NCBI GenBank assembly: GCA_963585895.1
Contig: OY757904.1
Location: 383,571-447,570 of the forward strand
Length of the DNA: 64,000 nucleotides
Source of the DNA: Sepioteuthis lessoniana
Lineage: Eukaryota > Mollusca > Cephalopoda > Myopsida > Loliginidae
Direction: 5' to 3'
A program made the translations under genes and the position numbers. The notes under the pieces were generated by a model that saw only the letters and a list, made by a program, of their open reading frames with translations, was not told the origin of the DNA and did no database searches. Positions 10,066 to 21,470 of this stretch are shown here, in pieces (positions within the stretch are counted from its first letter, which is position 1; the number at the start of each line of letters is the position of its first letter).

Positions 10066-13052
10066 TAGTGGTTTTCAAAGTTGGCGGTACCGCCCCCCGG
10101 GGGCGATATGAACTTTTAGAGGGGCGCTGGCGAGTAACCAGCCGGATGGGGGCGTTGAAATTGTGAAGGGGCGTTGGAGCAATTACAGTAAAATGTGACG
10201 TTGGTATTGGTTGAAAGGCCAGAAAAACGGGGTGATTTAATTAAGCGCCCCCTGTCGCTGCAACTAGACGTACGTGTCTCGTCTGTATCCAGAACTCTCT
10301 TCGTAAGGGACAATTTTCCCTTGGTCACCGCTTTCCCCTTTGTTTACTTCCCGTTTTCTCGCTGCGACGTAAAACTTTCTGCCCCTTTTTAACCCCATTA
10401 CTTTTATTCCTCATTTCTTCTCCCCTTCTTAATTTCTCTTTCGGGTTGCCTTAAGTTTATTCTCTCTTTATTAATTAATCCCAAACTCTCGGCATCGCGA
10501 AAGCTACGAGACTTATTCTTCTCGGCGGGACTTTCAATCATTCCGCCAGACATTTTTCTTCCCGATAACACGCACTCTTTCCTTCTCGTTTCAGTCACCC
10601 CTTCAACATGACTCTGGTATGTTTCATTTGCTTTATCTCACCATGTTTACTTCCTTCTTGTTGCCTTCAATTTAAATATTATCGGAATATCATTCCTATT
10701 TGCCATGCTAAATGTCTCGCTTTTACCCGCTTTATTACTTAGTAGTAAACAATAACTCCACTTGTTACAGTCGCCTTACTTTCCCTCCCTTCCACTCTTT
10801 CTTCTTTGCCTTTCTCCCCTGAAGTTTCTACTTATTTCTTCCCCTTCGTCGCAGTGAAAATTTCTTTGTTTTTATTCTATCTTTCAGAAATTTACCTGTC
10901 TCATGTTGGAATAAATTTCTCTTTCATAATTTTGGAATTAGTGTTCCTTTATACGTGAGTCCGAGTTTATTCTGGCTGTCTAAGCAAGATGTTTATTAAC
11001 ATTTGGCGAGGGCACACATACATGGCAACCCCAGGAGCATCGAAAAAGAAGTGTAGTAGTACTCTGTGGAGTACTTGAAGTATGGAGTTATACAATCACC
11101 AACCAATCCACAACAACCCATGTGCTTGGTTTGTGAGAAAAACCTTTCTAATGAAGCAATGAAGCCGTTTAGGCTCCTCGAACATTTACAGAAGATTCAT
11201 TCCGATAAATCTGGTAAAACACTGGCGTTCTTTCATTCTCTTCGAGATCAATTTTTGAAGCGAAAAACAATGAATATGTTTACTTCCTCATCGAAAAATT
11301 CAGATGACAGCCAGAAAGCTTATTAAAACATTTCTTTGCTGATAGCGAAAGCTAGCAAGCCCCACACTATTGGAGAAGAACTGATTCTGCCTGCAGTTAA
11401 AGAGGTTATTAAAACAGTCTTGCACGAATCTCCTGAACAAGTCATAAAATCGATTCCTCTCAGTGAAAGCTCAGTTCAACGAAGAGTATACAAAATGGCT
11501 GAAAACGTCGGAGAGACCCTCAGTAAGATGTTGATGACAACGGAGTTCAGTTTGCAATTGGATGAATCCACTCTTCCGGGAAACGAATCGCTACTTCTTC
11601 CATATGTACGCTTCATCAAGGGTGGGTCACTGTGTCAAGAATTATTGTTTGCACGTCTCCTGGAAACAGATACCAAAGGAGAATCAGTATATCGAGCTGT
11701 GGAGGACTATTTCCAGAAAAAAAAAAGCATTCAACTTACAAACATCATCTCATGTGCTACAGATAGCGCCCCGTGGATTTCTAAGTTATTTGAAAAAAGC
11801 TGTTCCGAAAGTCCTCACAGTTCACTGTGTGATCCATCGACAACACTTAGTGGCAAAGAATTTGAGCGAGAAGCTACATGAATCCTTATCGACTGTGATT
11901 ACTGCAGTCAACAAAATCAAAGCGAATGTTCTCAATTCTCGACTGTTCCATCAGCTGTGTATTGAAAATGACGAAGATTTTCAATGCCTGCTTCTCCATA
12001 CAGAAGTTAGGTGGTTGTCAAAAGGTAGCTGTTTAAAAAGGTTTTACACACTGTTTAACAGTGTTCTGGATTTTTTTCAAGAATCCAACCCTGAGCTTTA
12101 CGACAAACTGAAATCGAGTAAGACAGATATTGCTTACCTCACTGAAATGTTTTCCAAATTCAATGAAGTGAATTTGCAGCTGCGAGGTAATGAGACTTCA
12201 TTAATCAAAGCCAAGTCCGCCCTCTCGGCATTCCTCTCAAAATTACAGCTCTACAGCAGGAACGTTGGGCGTGGCGAATTCCGTCAGTTTCTTTGTTTGA
12301 CTTGGAGAAGAAAACAGGAGTGAAGACGATGACATTGCCGTGTACTGCACTCATTTAGCGGAACTCCACAGGGATATGTCAGTCAGATTCAACGACCTAT
12401 TTTCTCTTGAAATCCCTGGTTAGGTGATCGATCCGTTTACTGAACCCAGCACAGAAGTGCCAACCCATCTAGAAGATGAACTTGTAAGTTTGCAAAATGA
12501 CGAGGATCTGAAACCAAAGTTCAAAACCTCTTACCAAGCCTTTTGGATGCAAACAGCGATCCCAAAACCCTACCCAACCCTGTCGAAAGACACCAAGTTG
12601 TTTTTCATTGCTTTTCCGCTTCTTACCTAGTTGAGAGGGGATTCAGCGCTGTGTCCAGGCTCCCCATCAAACAAAGAAACAAACTCAACATAACAGAGCG
12701 TGGTGATCTGAGACTGCTCCCGACAAACCTTCATCCTGATGTTGACAGTTTGATTGCAATGCACCAAGCCCACCCATCTCATTAAGCAGGGTAGTTGTTA
12801 ATGATTACTCGTTCAGTTTTACAATTTATTTCATGTTCAGTTCAAGGTGTTTGGGATTGAAAATAAATGTTAACCATTTTTGTTTGTTAAAATTGTTTTT
12901 ATACTCTTCAAACTGTTTGTGACTGAAGAATCAACCAATACTTATGACATTTAACATTACCGTCGTTCTGGCATTCGTTGGAAGAGGGGGGCGCTGGCAT
13001 TTTGGTCCGGCGGTGAAGGGTGGGGGTTGGCAAAAAAGTTTGAAAACCACTG
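10066..13052 (+). mobile_element. hAT DNA transposon, ZBED type
   Basis: A 2,987-bp element with imperfect 15-bp terminal inverted repeats (TAGTGGTTTTCAAAG at the left, CAGTGGTTTTCAAAC as reverse complement of the right) and a perfect 8-bp target duplication TGATAGAC at 10,058-10,065 and 13,053-13,060. An 8-bp duplication and a CAGNGG-like end are hallmarks of hAT. The transposase is on the plus strand and is broken. The first 1 kb is noncoding. Confidence 0.97.
11066..12785 (+). pseudogene. hAT transposase, ZBED5/SCAND3-like, broken
   Basis: Cut-and-paste transposase of the hAT superfamily, related to animal proteins annotated ZBED5 or SCAND3. The N-terminus has a BED-type zinc finger (CLVCEK...LLEHLQKIH, C2 and H-x4-H) at residues about 19-48. 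The catalytic region follows with FSLQLDEST containing the first Asp, and HCVIHRQHLVAKNLSE in the middle. The C-terminal dimerisation part has YLVERGFSAVSRL near 12,630. Breaks seen: an in-frame TAA at 11,324, a frame change near 11,770, another near 12,285, a TAG at 12,422 and a frame change near 12,625. It cannot make an active enzyme. The start at 11,066 precedes the BED finger and is the only suitable Met. Confidence 0.92.
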
Positions 13053-13284
13053 TGATAGACGGTAAAAGAAGGTCACATGTTTCTTTGCCGTGTCCTGTGT
13101 TTGATGGGTAATCGAAGGAATGAAATTTTGGCAGTAGGAGGAATGGCCTTTCGGTCGTCGAATGCCTAGTTAATTAAATTCTTCGTTATTTATTCTTTTG
13201 GGGGTCACTAAAGTGGATAAAAAAATAGGATATTGTTAGGTTTTATTGCAGGTCCTAAAATTCAAGCCCGCAGACATATCTTGA

Positions 13285-13463
13285 CCAATCAGATTCGTAT
13301 ATTTACTTATTTGTTTTAGAGCCTAAATATTTTACTGTAAATTAGTTTCTGAGCCGGATTTTCTAGAATGTTCTTATTTTGTGTTTTTAGCTGATTGGTT
13401 GAAAAATATAAAAATGTAACTTCAATGTTAATGCGATTTTGATCCGAAATTTCTAGAATGTTC
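13285..13463 (+). promoter_or_regulatory. promoter-like cluster with two heat-shock elements
   Basis: In the solo LTR, two identical TTCTAGAATGTTC blocks (13,361-13,373 and 13,451-13,463) match the three-unit heat-shock factor consensus TTCnnGAAnnTTC. Around them are CCAAT at 13,285-13,289, its inverse ATTGG at 13,394-13,398 and TATAAAAAT at 13,407-13,415. The arrangement looks like an LTR promoter; the function is inferred. Confidence 0.5.
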
Positions 13464-13517
13464 TTAAGTTTTTGGAGTTGGTTATTTTAAGATAAAAAAA
13501 TGTGTATTCTATAGGTT

Positions 13518-14430
13518 TTAGTGATCCATCTTCCATTTCCTGTAATATGCAGGCTCCAATACCGTATGAGCTAGCAGCACAGGCCACAATGATTCCGAGA
13601 TCTGGATTATAATGTTTAATGAATAAATCCGATGTAAGGACTTCTTTTATTTTTTCGAATGCTTCCTGGCATTCAGTTATCCAGACCTAAGATTTTTCTT
13701 TTTCAGTAATTCATTAAGAGGAGCTCGCAAATTGTGCATGTTAGGCACAAACACATTGTAGTAATTTGTTAGACCAAGAAAACTTTGAAGTGAAGACATG
13801 TTTTCCGGCGCTGGCATGTTTTTATCGCTCTAGCTCGCTCTGGGTCTGGTTTTCCACCGTCTTTGTCTATAATTTGGCCCAGATATTTTATTTTTTCTAT
13901 AAAAAATCGTACTTTCCCACTTTTAGCTTGAATCCATAGTCCTGGATTTTCTTGAAGACTTCATAAACATGTGAGAATATCATTTAGATTCGCTATCGCA
14001 AATTCTAGTCCACTAAGCATGGTGTCCATGACTTGTTGGAAGATGACTGGCGGAACCTTGACCCGGAATGGTAATCGTTCAAACTTTTACAGACCCATAT
14101 GGGTGTTTATACATAGCAGCTTCGAGCACTCCTCGTCCACAGGTATTTGGAGATAGACATTACTCAAATCGATTTTTGAAAAAACAATTCTGCCGCGTAG
14201 TTTTGCAACGATCTCTTCTGGACTCGGGAGGGGTTAGTGGTATTCTTTTAAAGCATTGTTCAATCCGGTGGAAAAATCTGCACAAACACGAATCTCTTTA
14301 CTTTTTTTCTTAACATAGACTGTAGGTGAAGCCCACTCACTGAACTCGACTTTTGATAGTACGCCTATTTATTCGAGTCTATTCAATTCCACTTTGATCT
14401 GATTTAACGATGCGAATGGCACATTTCTTT
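13518..14430 (-). pseudogene. gypsy reverse transcriptase and RNase H start
   Basis: Minus-strand translation in shifting frames shows the gypsy reverse-transcriptase blocks in order: VEFSEWASPTVYVKKKSKEI near 14,360-14,300, FSKIDLSNVYLQIPVDEECS near 14,180-14,120 (motif A with its Asp), LPFRVKVPPVIFQQVMD near 14,070-14,020, and EKIKYLGQIIDKDG near 13,900-13,850. The YxDD block is degraded to NLNDIL. The RNase H begins with AASSYGIGACILQEMEDG at about 13,590-13,530, then is cut by the solo LTR. The enzyme would copy the element RNA into cDNA; this copy is dead. Confidence 0.85.
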
Positions 14431-14434
14431 TCTT

Positions 14435-14880
14435 TTTAAAAACTGGTTGGATATTTGGTTTCAAGTCAAACTTGGCTACATCTTCTTACATCTGCCAAGT
14501 CCACCGGAGAAAATTTCAGGGAACCTTCCTTTTAATTCTTCTTTTAACTTGTCTGCTTCAGCGGATACATTTTGTATTTTTGGCGGAAAGAATTTATGGG
14601 CATATGATTGGAATTATTCCATCCAGTCAGTACCGAAAAGATTGTTCGTATTTCTCATCATAAAAATTTTTAATTTCAAGGTTTTTTTCTTTTAATGTGA
14701 CGTTTGTAATTAATTCGCCCACAAATTTTATTTTTCCGAGTCAAACTTCTCGCGATTTTGTTAGTCTTTATCATAGTCGGTTTGCCGAGTTTCCTCCATG
14801 TATGCAAATTTATTATTGACACATCTGAGCCCGAGTTGAGTCGTAACTTAATACTTTTACTTGATATTTGAATCTGTACA
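14435..14880 (-). pseudogene. gypsy protease remnant and linker
   Basis: The minus strand around 14,850-14,815 encodes KLRLNSGSDVSII, the retropepsin active-site block, with Asn in place of the catalytic Asp. The rest up to the reverse transcriptase is a poorly conserved linker with stops. In a live element the protease cuts the Gag-Pol polyprotein. Confidence 0.65.
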
Positions 14881-14934
14881 AATTTCCTAATATTTCGGCC
14901 TTTTGATTCATCAGTCTTTGCGATTTTTACAAAA

Positions 14935-15970
14935 CTATTTTCTTTTTAGCTCTGCAGTGTGTGTTCTTTTGTACCGGAATCGGTCACAAGTCAGATACTT
15001 TTTAAGACTGTATGAGCAGTCCTTATACCAATGCAGCAACCCGCAGTCAAAGTGCAGTTTAGGGGGCAAAATACTTTGTTTTTTCTTCGGTTTACCCGAT
15101 TTAGTTGGTGACTGGTTTTGTTTTTTATTGCATATTTTTTTCATGAGATACGCCGCTTTCCTTGATGTCTTTCGAGTCTTGGCAAACACTCACAAAACGT
15201 TGGCAGTCTTCGGCGATTTGTTGCAGCGTTAAATTAGGTTCATTTTCGAGTTTATTAAGAACCCTTCGTCTGATTTCTCTGTCCATATTGGAGACTAAGC
15301 CCTGTTTGAAGATTAAGCATTTGAAGTTATTAGCGCTCAATTCCGATAATCTAAAATCATCGCAGTGTTTGTTTACTACGCTTGCGAAGGTTGTGTAATC
15401 TTCGTTGACTTTCTTTGTGAGATTCATGCATTTTCATCTTTTATGGAAGAGAGACGTTTTGGGGATGAATTATTTTGTTAACAATTGTACCGCTTCAGTG
15501 AATGTCAGGTCGCTGTTTTTTGGGTGATATATAATTGACGAATTTAGTATGTTCAACTGTACCAAACTTTCTTAGTAGCTAACGAACCTTCTTTAAATCA
15601 GTCTAGTTTGTGCAGTCAGTGTTGTAGAGATCTTCGTATCTTCTAAAGTACAAGGCAAATGCAATTTCGTCTTCAAGAGTGTAAGTGAAATTATCGATTG
15701 CGCTCCAAATAGTGTTTGGAAAAAATGCTTTTTCATTTTCAACATTCTGACTTCTCGAACAATTTTTCCTGTTCTTGTTGAGTACGAAGAAACATTTCCT
15801 CGAATTTTTGTTGTCTGATCTCGGCAGATTTATTCAAGTTTTTGTTTCTGAATTTCAAAAGGTAATTTCTCCATTCTCCTTTGATTTTCCATTTGCTGTT
15901 TTTGTAATGAAAGCTGTTGTTCTTGTTGACACTTAATCAAATCCAATATAGCGCTTTTAAATTCCTCCAT
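14935..15970 (-). pseudogene. gypsy gag remnant
   Basis: Structural protein that packages the element RNA. The likely start is the ATG at 15,970, giving MEEFKSAILDLIKCQQEQQL, a Gln-rich, probably coiled-coil N-terminus. A 100-codon open piece at 15,427-15,125 has EIRRRVLNKLENEPNLTLQQ and IAEDCQRFVSVCQDSKDIK, typical of the capsid end of K02A2.6-like Gag. The next frame (15,189-14,935) has a degraded zinc-knuckle region with FDCGLLHWYKDC. At least two frame changes break it. Confidence 0.75.
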
Positions 15971-16290
15971 TTAATAAACAAAAGGCTTGTGTGCTTTATT
16001 TTAGTACGTGATCGTATGTAAATTTTTCGACTGGACGTTAAACTTTTGCGAAAAATAAGTTTGTTCGACTTATTTAAATGTTTTTTTTATGTCGTCTTGG
16101 AGGGCAAAAGTGTGTAATGAAGTCGACTTTTTTTATCCTTGTGTTTGGAGAATGACTTGAGATTTTTTTCCTCCTTCAAAACGGACTTTTTTTTGTAGAA
16201 AATCCTATTTTCGGCTGTTGTGGCGGACTTTCTTTTCACTGTTTGATGAAGTCTTGTGTGTGGTATAAGGTCCACGTAAGTCCTTTAGTT

Positions 16291-16303
16291 TCCTCGTCAC
16301 CAG
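16291..16303 (-). promoter_or_regulatory. candidate primer-binding site
   Basis: On the minus strand, one base inside the 5' LTR, the sequence reads TGGTGACGAGGAA. It starts with TGG, as expected for pairing to a tRNA 3' CCA end. The tRNA was not identified. Confidence 0.45.
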
Positions 16304-16501
16304 TGTTGTGGCCTTGAAGGGCCAGGAATGAGAAACACAAAGAGATGTAAGGTTTACAATAGTGTATATTTACAGAAATACAGACAGTAACGATTACCGG
16401 TAATTGACTAGACTCGCTTGCTGCGTTTATCGAGTCAGTAACTATTTATAGAGTCGGGGAGGGCCCATGCAATGACGTCTTGGGAGTATATCACCATAAC
16501 A
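16304..16501 (-). repeat. 5' LTR of gypsy element 1
   Basis: A 198-bp LTR matching 7,815-8,026, with TGTT...AACA ends. It borders gag, so it is the upstream LTR of the minus-strand element. Confidence 0.93.
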
Positions 16502-16506
16502 ATCAC

Positions 16507-16700
16507 ACAGCATATTTGGCACAACAGACGTAGTTTCATCACTGTCATTTCTGCTATCGAATTCAATGGATCATTTTAAAACTCATAATGCAACGGGGAT
16601 TCACCACCTTGACCATACCAAGCCTTTTAGCACACCCCACATAGCACACTTCACACAACAGTCTTAGTTTTCATCACTGCCAGTATCTTGATATTCTCAC
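16507..16700. repeat. right part of the split tandem repeat
   Basis: Continues the repeat cut at 7,814 and then enters a second diverged unit at 16,563 (AATGGATCATTTTAAAACTC), with shared CATAATGCAACGGGGATTCA. The unit is about 130 bases. Confidence 0.5.
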
Positions 16701-18523
16701 TCAATTCGCTGTCTAGTTGTTTTTATACTTTGTCATTGCTCTTCAGTCAGCAAATCTTTGTTTGCCTCTCAGGTGGTACCAGCAGAAAAAATGAAATATA
16801 CCAAGAGGCTCCTAAATCTGCATGAAACTAGTTCTCCAGCGCGGTGACGTAAAACCAACAAATCTTGGTTGAATCATCAGGTACCGCTGGAGTTCCTTAT
16901 GTTAGTTGTAATAATTGTTCGTCCTAAAAAAACTATGTCTTTTACTGCCCCGGGTCATAATCTGATAAAGGCTATATGGATGGAAATGTTTTAGGTAACC
17001 ATTAGATATATTAAAAATTGAAGTAAAAAGGAAAATATCTAAAAAAGTACTGAATTTTATACTCTTCCAAATAACTTTTTAACGCTTCATTTTTTATCTG
17101 ATAGTTTTAAAAAAAGAACTGGGGAGTCCCATGGGTACTCATTATGGTCTTTGTATGCACACTACATAAATTCTTTGATCCTGAGAAAAAGTGTCGATCT
17201 ATATAGAAACGATTAAGATTAACTGAATCGTAAAAATCTTGTAGGAAAATAGTTTTTTATGTTATAGTAAAATTGGGGGTTTCATTTAAAATAAACATAT
17301 AATGTATCATTGCACACCGAATTTCTGCTCAATTTGATAGCCCCCCCCAGTTCAATTTACGGTGTAAATTTCATGCCCATTAACGAAAATATGACTTCAG
17401 TGTTTTCCAGCTTATACTTTGATAATATCAGAGATTATCGAAAGGATCGGATTAATCGAATAATTACAAGCATTGAGCGTAACAATTGAGCTGAATAAAT
17501 AAATCTACAATTTCGATGACATTTACATTTATAGAAATTGATAAACTTCCAGTGAGTTCATTCATTTGCTTGGAAAATAAATATTGTTTACTTTTTCTAA
17601 AAAAATAAAATTAAAATTAAAATAGTACAAGTTACGACTTTAATGCAAAGTTATTTCCGAGTACTCGAGCATTGACTTAATTTAACGGAAAAATAAATAA
17701 ATGAATAAATAAATAGAATAAAATGAAATAAATTAACAAATAAAGAATAGAAAAAATCATACCGACCATTTTGCTTTAAGTAAAAGATGCAACTGAAAAG
17801 CAATAAAAATTTACCAGTTACTGTAAAGCAGAAATTAAGATTTTCGGTTAATGTTTTTTGGATCATTTTTTAACGTTCGGTCGCTGTAGAAGTAGTGCCG
17901 TTGACAACATTAAATTACATTTTTTTTACTAAATCTTCAAAGGTCATTATTAAAAAAAATCATTTAGAAATTATTAGATTAATTTGAAAGAAGAAAATTA
18001 ATGTGATTCATAAAATCTATGCTTTGTTTTGTTTTTTTTCTAAATCTTCAAATTCTATTTTTTCTTACTTTTCAATATTGAATTTTAGTTTTTGAAAAAA
18101 AAAATTCATCGAAAAAGAAAAAAAAATGTTATTAATTCAATTAATTACGAACTAAATTTTAACTAAAGTTTTTAAAAGCAATGAATCATAGAAAATGGGA
18201 TCTATTTTATCACGGACTTTTTGTAAGTATTCATGGGGCCTTCTTGCTAAGGTGATTGTATCTCATCTATTCGGTTTCAAATCATGCTAATTCAATGTCG
18301 TTAATTTTTTTTATATAAATCAGTTAGTTTCCGCGGGAGACATTTCAGTAAAAAGACAAATTTAGTGACAACAGCTTTTATATTAATAGATTCCTCAATG
18401 TTCATTGCAAAATACAAAAAAGGCACTTATTTTATATTTAAAAATATCTGTTCTTCAGTGTAATCTATTTCCTTATATTGATCCCAATATTTTATCAAGT
18501 TTGTTTTTAATTAGTCTGGCATC
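16701..18523. other. noncoding AT-rich stretch
   Basis: Nothing recognised. It has poly-A/T-rich tracts (17,580-17,760 and 17,880-18,180) and only short open frames. Confidence 0.6.
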
Positions 18524-18531
18524 ATTAAAGG

Positions 18532-19640
18532 CGGCTGTTACTGTGCTAAGTGGGACACTGGAACTATGAGGGGAATTAATCAATTGAAAGTAAGAAAACT
18601 AAGTGAAAAAGATGAAGTAAAAGTTCCTCAGAGAATCTTGATAACTTTATATCATTTGGACAAAGAAAAATAATTTGGAAACCCAAAAGATAAAATCACT
18701 AATATGACACAGGAATTTGGAAAGGGGGTTAATTAATTGATAGCAAGCAGACTAAGTGGAAAGAGGCTTGGTTGTACTCTTGTGAAAATGTAAGGTATTG
18801 GACAAAGAAATCATTGGAAAACCAAAAGACAGACGGCCAGGTTACAGCAGAGACTGTCTGGCTGTTTATGAAAATTATCAAAAAGGAAACAGATTTTGTT
18901 TACATTAAAATTGACCAGGAATGTCTGATAAGGAAATATTAATTGGTTAATATTAATTGGACAACTAAAATTTGGAGACAAAAAATGTCTTGTTTATTTA
19001 TGAAATTATCAGAAAAAGCAGAATTGTTTGCATGAAGAATGTTAGGTGGTCGGTCTGATTCGAAAAATACGGTTGTTTGGAAAATTTAAAAACTTTCTTT
19101 CGCCGACGTATTTTGAAAATCAGATTCATTACAAAAAGATAGTAGTGCCTGCCCAGAGATGAGGGCCAGTTTGAATATATATACAGAGAGTGGGAGAAAT
19201 AAAGGAACCCTAAGGCCCTTCTGATACTAGGTAAAGCTGAGAGAAAAAAAATTAATGTACGTTGAAGTTGAGAAGGTGGATCCAGTCATTTGACCCTTAA
19301 AAAGTGGTTGGAAATTCTTCAAATTTGGAAAAACTGATAATGAGAAAATGACATTAAGGATGAGTAAATACGATACCCAGCCAAATCCCACGGCGGTTGG
19401 TCACTGATCTAAAAAAAACTGGAATTTTCTGACATTTCAGGTATAGAGTCTGGAGAGAGTTCAAGTTGGAGTCAAAAGAGTAAGGAGACAGATTCCAGAG
19501 AGAGGAGCTCAGTCAGCGCTCCAAAATCGAAACCTTGAGTCAGCCACCAAATACTAAAGACTTTGCCGGCTACTAGACCGTTATAGTTACAATTGCATTG
19601 CATATTTCAGTGTCACTCCACTAGGATTGTAACGGGAAGG
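18532..19640. mobile_element. candidate nonautonomous inverted-repeat element
   Basis: The left end (GTTACTGTGCTAAGTGG then GACACTG) and the reverse complement of the right end (GTTACAATCCTAGTGG then GACACTG) form imperfect terminal inverted repeats of about 30 bp. Near-matching 8-bp flanks, ATTAAAGG at 18,524 and ATTAAAAG at 19,641, look like an aged target duplication. No transposase is encoded. The left third holds internal tandem copies of about 145 bp. This may be a MITE-like DNA element; an old LTR is an alternative. Confidence 0.42.
18552..18840. repeat. diverged tandem duplication inside the candidate element
   Basis: Two units of about 145 bp sharing TTAAT(C/T)AATTGA, ACTAAGTGGAAA-like and TTGGACAAAGAAA segments. 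A further related piece near 18,950-19,020 suggests a third decayed copy. Confidence 0.45.
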
Positions 19641-19648
19641 ATTAAAAG

Positions 19649-20284
19649 CGTTATATACAACAAACGATATGAACATTTCTAGCCCATGTTGTGTTTTTCG
19701 TGTGGCCTACATTATTTTTATGTAACCCTGAGTGGGCGATTACGATTCTCATGAATATATTAATGACTTGATTTCTATCCTTAAATTACTTCATAGCAAC
19801 TCGAATGGTACTCATTATTATATTTTTAACGGGTAAAGTTCTGGATATTTTACAAGTAAGCTACAACGGATTCGTAAAATGTCACAACAGTGTGAAACTT
19901 GTGCTAATAAAACTAATTAATCATCAACCAGATGAACTTGTCAGTCATTGCTTTACGTCTGGTGCCCAGATAGGTGCTAATTGTACTCTCAAGAATTTTC
20001 TGGAGTAATGATTATTCAACTTGTTCATTTTCTCTTTTTCTTTAGTCTTGACTTAGAGATTGTTTGTTGTCCATAAATGTCTAACATTGTTTAATGCATT
20101 ATTAAATATCTTTTAGTCTTGTGTTCTTTCTTAAACACTCCGCATTGAAAATCATAAAATAGAACGCTTAGTATTTATTGTTCAAATTAATGTCTAATGT
20201 GTACGATGTGTGGTAACATTCGAACTCATTTAGCTTGAGCAACAAGACATTAAAAATCTGGCGGCCAATAAAAGAGGTCAACCT

Positions 20285-20328
<44 letters not shown>

Positions 20329-20737
20329 ATTTATTAGACTAAACACTGTTATATTGTCTCTTTATTGTATGCATTATGTGTTTATGAAAGTTATCACTCA
20401 CCAAGAAGGATGCATTAGACATTTTCGAAAACACTATCTGTTGTGACAAATGCTAACACCAGCTATTAAAGAGGAATGAAAAGGGACAATAAAAACAAAA
20501 TCAAAGAAAAGCGATATTCAAATACTGAATGGTAACTTAAGAGCTTGAAATTGTACAATTTGAAAAAAAAATGTTCCAAACATTGTTTAATATAAAACTG
20601 AAATATTCTCTACGTTTTCTAATTCTGAAATTGATACTCAACTAATAATTAAAAAATCAACCATTGCTTAGCGAAGATGATGATGATGATCATATTGTGA
20701 TTGAGAATTTTAATTTCGTAAAAAAATTGTCCATTTA
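19649..20737. other. noncoding stretch with GA microsatellite
   Basis: A pure GA run lies at 20,289-20,324. Otherwise AT-rich sequence; a 67-codon open frame at 19,805 has no recognisable motif. Confidence 0.6.
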
Positions 20738-21466
20738 TGTTGTGTTTTGACCTTTTGACCCGGCCAAAAATGCCATTCAAGGTGATGCACCGGAAGGAAG
20801 TGATACATTCTAATGGCAGTTATGAGAGGAAATCACGTGGGCGGAAATTGGCTGATGAAATGGGACGAGCAAGAAAAATTCCCAAGGTACACTACAGAGT
20901 GATGCACCGGAAGAGAGTGACCTCTGAACTGCATGAAAGTTATTTCCGCTTGATAACGATTAAACATTCGATTTCAAAGATCGAGTAGGCTTCGAACGAT
21001 TATATAATTGAGTTGAGTTCGACGAGCCAGGGCAGTTATCAGTAGAGTTCCAGACAGTTGGAGACGAGGTGTGGTAGGGAAAGCCACACCCGACCGAGGG
21101 GGCCCTCGGAAACCCCGATGGAGTTTGGGGTCCAGAGAAGATGCTGATAAGATGCAATAAATAAAGCCAGCATCGAGCAGAGTGAGCCCCTAGGCCTCCG
21201 GTTGAGCAGCCCTATAGAACAAGAAAGACACAACGTGACGGTCATAACAGTGGGGTCAACAAATTACAGTTTATGTTCGGTCTCCAGCTCCCTCTCACAT
21301 GCAACCCTTGAACAACCCTTTCGAACCCTTGCAATAAAGTGAGAGGTAAATATTTTATAAAGAAGTCTTCCTGCGTCTTTATCCTTCCTGCGTCGTTTAT
21401 TACTGCGTTTTTATCACTGCGTCTTAATTATTGTGTCGTTGTGATGCTGTAGATGAGCATGTAACA
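20738..21466 (+). mobile_element. solo LTR, same family as 25,763-30,135
   Basis: A 729-bp sequence starting TGTTGTG and ending GTAACA, flanked by TTTA on both sides (20,734-20,737 and 21,467-21,470). It matches, in the opposite orientation, the two LTRs of the element at 25,763-30,135. A polyadenylation signal AATAAA lies near 21,333. It has roughly 80 extra bases near 21,140-21,220 compared with the other copies. No internal region adjoins it, so it is a solo LTR left by recombination. Confidence 0.9.
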
Positions 21467-21470
21467 TTTA

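Larger units (their letters stand above)
9596..13513. mobile_element. solo LTR split by a hAT transposon
   Basis: Inserted in the RNase H of gypsy element 1. It is flanked by a 4-bp GGTT duplication (9,592-9,595 and 13,514-13,517), starts TGTAG and ends CTATA, close to the canonical TG...CA termini with one change. Removing the insertion restores the reading frame of RNase H through [13 protein letters not shown]. Without the hAT and its duplication the LTR is about 923 bp. The right part holds CCAAT, heat-shock-element and TATA-like motifs. No internal coding region or partner LTR is present, which fits LTR-LTR recombination. Orientation is uncertain. Confidence 0.75.
7815..16501 (-). mobile_element. 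Ty3/gypsy LTR retrotransposon, nested host
   Basis: An 8.7-kb interval bounded by two similar LTRs that begin TGTT and end AACA, flanked on both outer sides by the same 5-bp duplication ATCAC (7,810-7,814 and 16,502-16,506). Read on the minus strand it has gag (15,970-14,935), a protease remnant, reverse transcriptase (14,430-13,518), RNase H and integrase (8,980-8,286). It resembles the gypsy lineage often annotated K02A2.6-like. The RNase H region is interrupted by a solo LTR that itself holds a hAT; without these the element is about 4.8 kb. Many stops and frame changes make it nonfunctional, and no env-like gene is visible. Confidence 0.93.
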
